A DNA stretch of 64,000 nt from DIGJ01 sp041739345 (GTDB lineage Bacteria; Bacillota; Clostridia; Lachnospirales; Lachnospiraceae), in assembly GCA_041739345.1 (NCBI GenBank), contig JBGSNZ010000026.1:1-64000 (forward strand), written 5' to 3'. The notes under the pieces are model-generated. The model was not told where the DNA came from and searched no databases. It saw only the letters and a program-made list of their open reading frames with translations. Below, piece after piece: positions 61,860-64,000 of the stretch (within the stretch, counting starts at the first letter, position 1; the number at the start of each line of letters is the position of its first letter). Position numbers and translations under genes: made by a program.

Positions 61860-62546
61860 AATTAACGTTGGAGCCTAAAGGCTCATCGAAAAAGTTCTAC
61901 GGCCGCACAAACATTTTTCTGCCGAGACCAACAGGGCTCATTTTATTTGCTTTGTTTTACCGGCTCACCCGTGAACGAGTCAACATATTCCTTCAACGTC
62001 ATTTGATCATATTCCAAATCTTCTTTTAGTTGATTTTGAATATACTCTTGTATCTTTTTTGCATTTTTTCCTACTGTATCTACATAATATCCTCGACACC
62101 AAAAATGTCTGTTTCCATATTTATATTTCAGATTTGCATGTCTTTCAAATATCATCAGTGTACTCTTTCCCTTTAAATATCCCATGAAACTTGAAACACT
62201 TATATTCGGTGGAATTCTGACTAACATGTGTACATGATCTGGGCAAATTTCTGCTTCTACTATTTCCACATCTTTTCTTTTAACAACATACTAAGAATAT
62301 TTGCTATATCTTGTTTCAATTCTCGATATGCCACTTTTCTACGATATTTGGGTGCAAAGACTATGTGATACTTACAATTCCACTTTGAATGTGATAAACT
62401 ACTTACGTCCATATGGACTACCTCCTTTGATTAATTTGTGTGGCTGCGAACCAACACTCATTATATTACTGGAGGTTTTTTACTTGAAGCTAAAGCTGCT
62501 GTGGTCACACCTGCATAGCAGGTGGTTTATTAAAAGCCCGCTATAC
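61860..62546 (-). mobile_element. IS200/IS605-type insertion sequence (transposase only)
   Basis: The element carries one Y1-type transposase gene without tnpB. On the right it has the hairpin GGAGCCTAAAGGCTC (61870-61884), and on the left the perfect hairpin CACCTGC-ATA-GCAGGTG (62508-62524), both in the subterminal positions usual for IS200. It has inserted just after the terminator of the GH53 gene. Outer boundaries are approximate because IS200 elements make no target duplication. The transposase gene is frameshifted, so the copy is probably dead unless helped in trans. Confidence 0.7.
61943..62412 (-). pseudogene. tnpA: Frameshifted IS200-type Y1 transposase (tnpA)
   Basis: The reading frame begins at ATG 62412 after AAAGGAGG with DVSSLSHSKWNCKYHIVFAP and runs to LKEKMWK then TAG. 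The rest of the protein continues in the next frame from about 62269 (VEIVEAEICPDHVHMLVRIP) to 61943. The HUH histidines (CPDHVHM) and the catalytic tyrosine region (CRGYYVDTVGKN) are both in the second part. A single missing base in the A-rich AAAAGAAAAGATG stretch (about 62270-62281) explains the split. The full protein would be about 156 residues, normal for IS200. Confidence 0.85.
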
Positions 62547-62591
62547 AAAAAAATGAGGGAAGAGTCCCACTTATTGGTTCTCTTCCCTCAT
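62547..62591 (-). terminator. Intrinsic terminator of the GH53 galactanase gene
   Basis: On the minus strand ATGAGGGAAGAG (62580-62591) pairs perfectly with CTCTTCCCTCAT (62553-62564), followed by a run of seven T. It lies 76 bases after the GH53 stop and abuts the IS200-type element. Confidence 0.9.
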
Positions 62592-62667
62592 ATACTTTTT
62601 AATAATCCAACTATCTATCATACTGGTATTTTTTTGTGATTAATACTACATTTATTAGCTTTCTATG

Positions 62668-64000
62668 CTACTCGACTTTCCTAAGAATTGCCATATCCAA
62701 GTTGCACCAATCATTCGCTCCCGCAACGCTATATACTCCAATATCCAACGTATTATTCGTCACTACAATTTCATCAATTGAATAAATATTCCAATTGATG
62801 TCACTAGTTGTAATTGTAGTATTAAGCTCGCTTCCTCCGTAGTTCTTTGCATAAAGTTGCAAGGTATCTTGTGTCCCATTTGTCATGGCCCATAATGAAA
62901 ACTGATATGTTCCATTTGGTATATTTGTAAATGTCTTATATAGTGAGCAAGTATAATCTTCGTCATCCCATAAAGTCAATTTGTAATCTCCATCAAACGC
63001 GCTTCCATATTCAGTTTTCACTATTTCATTATTTGAAGAATTGTTAAGCCATATATTCCATCCACTAGGTGTAGTAGTAATTCCATCTTGTTCGAAACTA
63101 ATATTAGAGAGAAGGTTTTCACTAGGCTGATTTAATACTTTTATTGAATCAAGAGTATTACCACTAAAATCAAATAGGGTCATATTATCCCATGTGTTGC
63201 TAGGGGTAACCGTATCATTTTTATATGCGACGCCTGCATCTGTAGCATATGTACCACCGTCTACCGGTACCCACTCTGGCTCCCAGTAGAAAAATCCAAT
63301 ACCTTTATCATCTGGTACGTTCAATATAATGGATTCCAAATCATTCATGAATTCATACTGACCTTCAACAGTTGCAGCATATCCACCTGTTTCTTCATCA
63401 CCACTAATAAATACATTTCCGGCACCATCACCATCTTCTGTTGTCCATGCATAGGCTGTCTCGACTACACATACTTCTTTATTATATGTTGTAGCAAGGT
63501 AATTTAAGTTGTACTGCAATCCGTCCATAGTTCCGTGCCACATCGGATAATAAGAAAGACCAAAAACATCAAAATCGAGATTAGGTGCCTCAGCAAGTAA
63601 TCCACCAAAAAACCATGTGTATAATTGATTCTTTCCACCCTGATCCAAGTGTAACATTATCTTTGTATTTGATGCTGACGAATCTCTAACTCCTGAAATA
63701 GCTAATTCCAAAAGTTCTGCAAGATTTGAAAAGTCTTCATCTGTTCCGATTTTTCCATCTTCATGAAGAATACCAGAAGAAATTTCATTTCCTACCTGTA
63801 CCATATCCGGAACTATTCCGACAGATGCAAAATCATTTAATGTTGTCTTTATATATGTATATAAAGTTGTTTTTAGCTCAGAATATGTTAAATTTTCCCA
63901 TGCCTTTGGCTTAATCTGGTTTGATGGATCTGCCCAGAAATCACTCAAGTGAAAATCTATAAGAATTTTCATCCCCAGATTTTTTGCTCTTTTTGCCAAA
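62668..64000 (-). CDS. GH53 endo-beta-1,4-galactanase with C-terminal CBM61-like domain (partial)
   Basis: The 3' part of a gene whose start lies beyond the right edge; about 443 residues are visible. The GH53 barrel, which cuts beta-1,4-galactan side chains of pectin, shows KILIDFHLSDFWADP, the acid/base glutamate in MVQVGNEISSG (visible residue 72), FDVFGLSYYPMWHG and the nucleophile glutamate in VCVVETAYAWT (visible residue 180). After FFYWEPEWVP and a linker, the last 150 residues form a beta-sandwich starting NLLSNISFEQDG, resembling the galactan-binding CBM61. The enzyme is probably secreted, but the signal peptide is outside the window. A strong terminator follows. Confidence 0.92.
   Translation of the reverse strand, partial: LAKRAKNLGMKILIDFHLSDFWADPSNQIKPKAWENLTYSELKTTLYTYIKTTLNDFASVGIVPDMVQVGNEISSGILHEDGKIGTDEDFSNLAELLELAISGVRDSSASNTKIMLHLDQGGKNQLYTWFFGGLLAEAPNLDFDVFGLSYYPMWHGTMDGLQYNLNYLATTYNKEVCVVETAYAWTTEDGDGAGNVFISGDEETGGYAATVEGQYEFMNDLESIILNVPDDKGIGFFYWEPEWVPVDGGTYATDAGVAYKNDTVTPSNTWDNMTLFDFSGNTLDSIKVLNQPSENLLSNISFEQDGITTTPSGWNIWLNNSSNNEIVKTEYGSAFDGDYKLTLWDDEDYTCSLYKTFTNIPNGTYQFSLWAMTNGTQDTLQLYAKNYGGSELNTTITTSDINWNIYSIDEIVVTNNTLDIGVYSVAGANDWCNLDMAILRKVE

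Overview
The window looks like chromosome of a low-GC, anaerobic, plant-polysaccharide-degrading Firmicute of the Clostridia (Lachnospiraceae type, Clostridium phytofermentans-like). This is inferred from gene content, strong AGGAGG-type ribosome sites, YesM/YesN sugar regulators, several ABC sugar importers, GH3/GH30/GH53 enzymes and the anaerobic cobalamin pathway. Almost everything is on the minus strand. The one clear plus-strand gene is a DeoR-family regulator at 22.5 kb.

Layout, left to right. 0-4.1 kb: a MOSC protein and a molybdate/tungstate-type ABC importer with a DUF364-like protein. 4.2-7.3 kb: a Y-family DNA polymerase operon (polymerase, YolD-like protein, divergent peptide deformylase, nucleoside deoxyribosyltransferase). 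7.4-22.3 kb: a glucan-type utilisation locus with a secreted 2,485-residue GH3-GH30 multimodular enzyme, an intracellular GH30, a MalFG-type importer and a histidine kinase. Its response regulator is broken by an in-frame TGA. 22.5-35.2 kb: a DeoR regulator, an RbsABC-type importer, and a catabolic operon with an isomerase, FGGY kinase, DeoC aldolase, two Gfo/Idh/MocA oxidoreductases, an AP-endonuclease-2-fold isomerase and a zinc alcohol dehydrogenase. Its substrate is not obvious. Two consensus promoters there are flanked by exact 10-bp-phased T-rich repeats, probably the DeoR operators.

35.3-51.7 kb: a long anaerobic cobalamin operon read from one promoter through a cobalamin riboswitch with a clear terminator. 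It starts with a lipoprotein cobaltochelatase and a BtuFCD-type importer, then cbiP, C, D, F, G, a cbiJ-E-T triple fusion, cbiA, a Cys-rich small protein, cbiL and cbiH. 51.7-61.7 kb: a second sugar-sensing module with a response regulator, a histidine kinase lacking any extracytoplasmic domain and a doubly degenerate RbsA-like ATPase, next to a ROK kinase, a mannose-6-phosphate isomerase and an RbsABC-type importer. 61.9-64 kb: a frameshifted IS200-type element and the 3' part of a secreted GH53 endo-galactanase.

Together this is a genome segment for sensing, importing and degrading plant or fungal glycans plus metal-cofactor acquisition. The most unusual parts are the catalytically dead ABC ATPase paired with a sensor-less kinase, the uncharacterised DeoR-linked pathway with phased operators, the giant GH3-GH30 enzyme, and the exported cobaltochelatase-like lipoprotein. 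No tRNA, rRNA or CRISPR array was seen.
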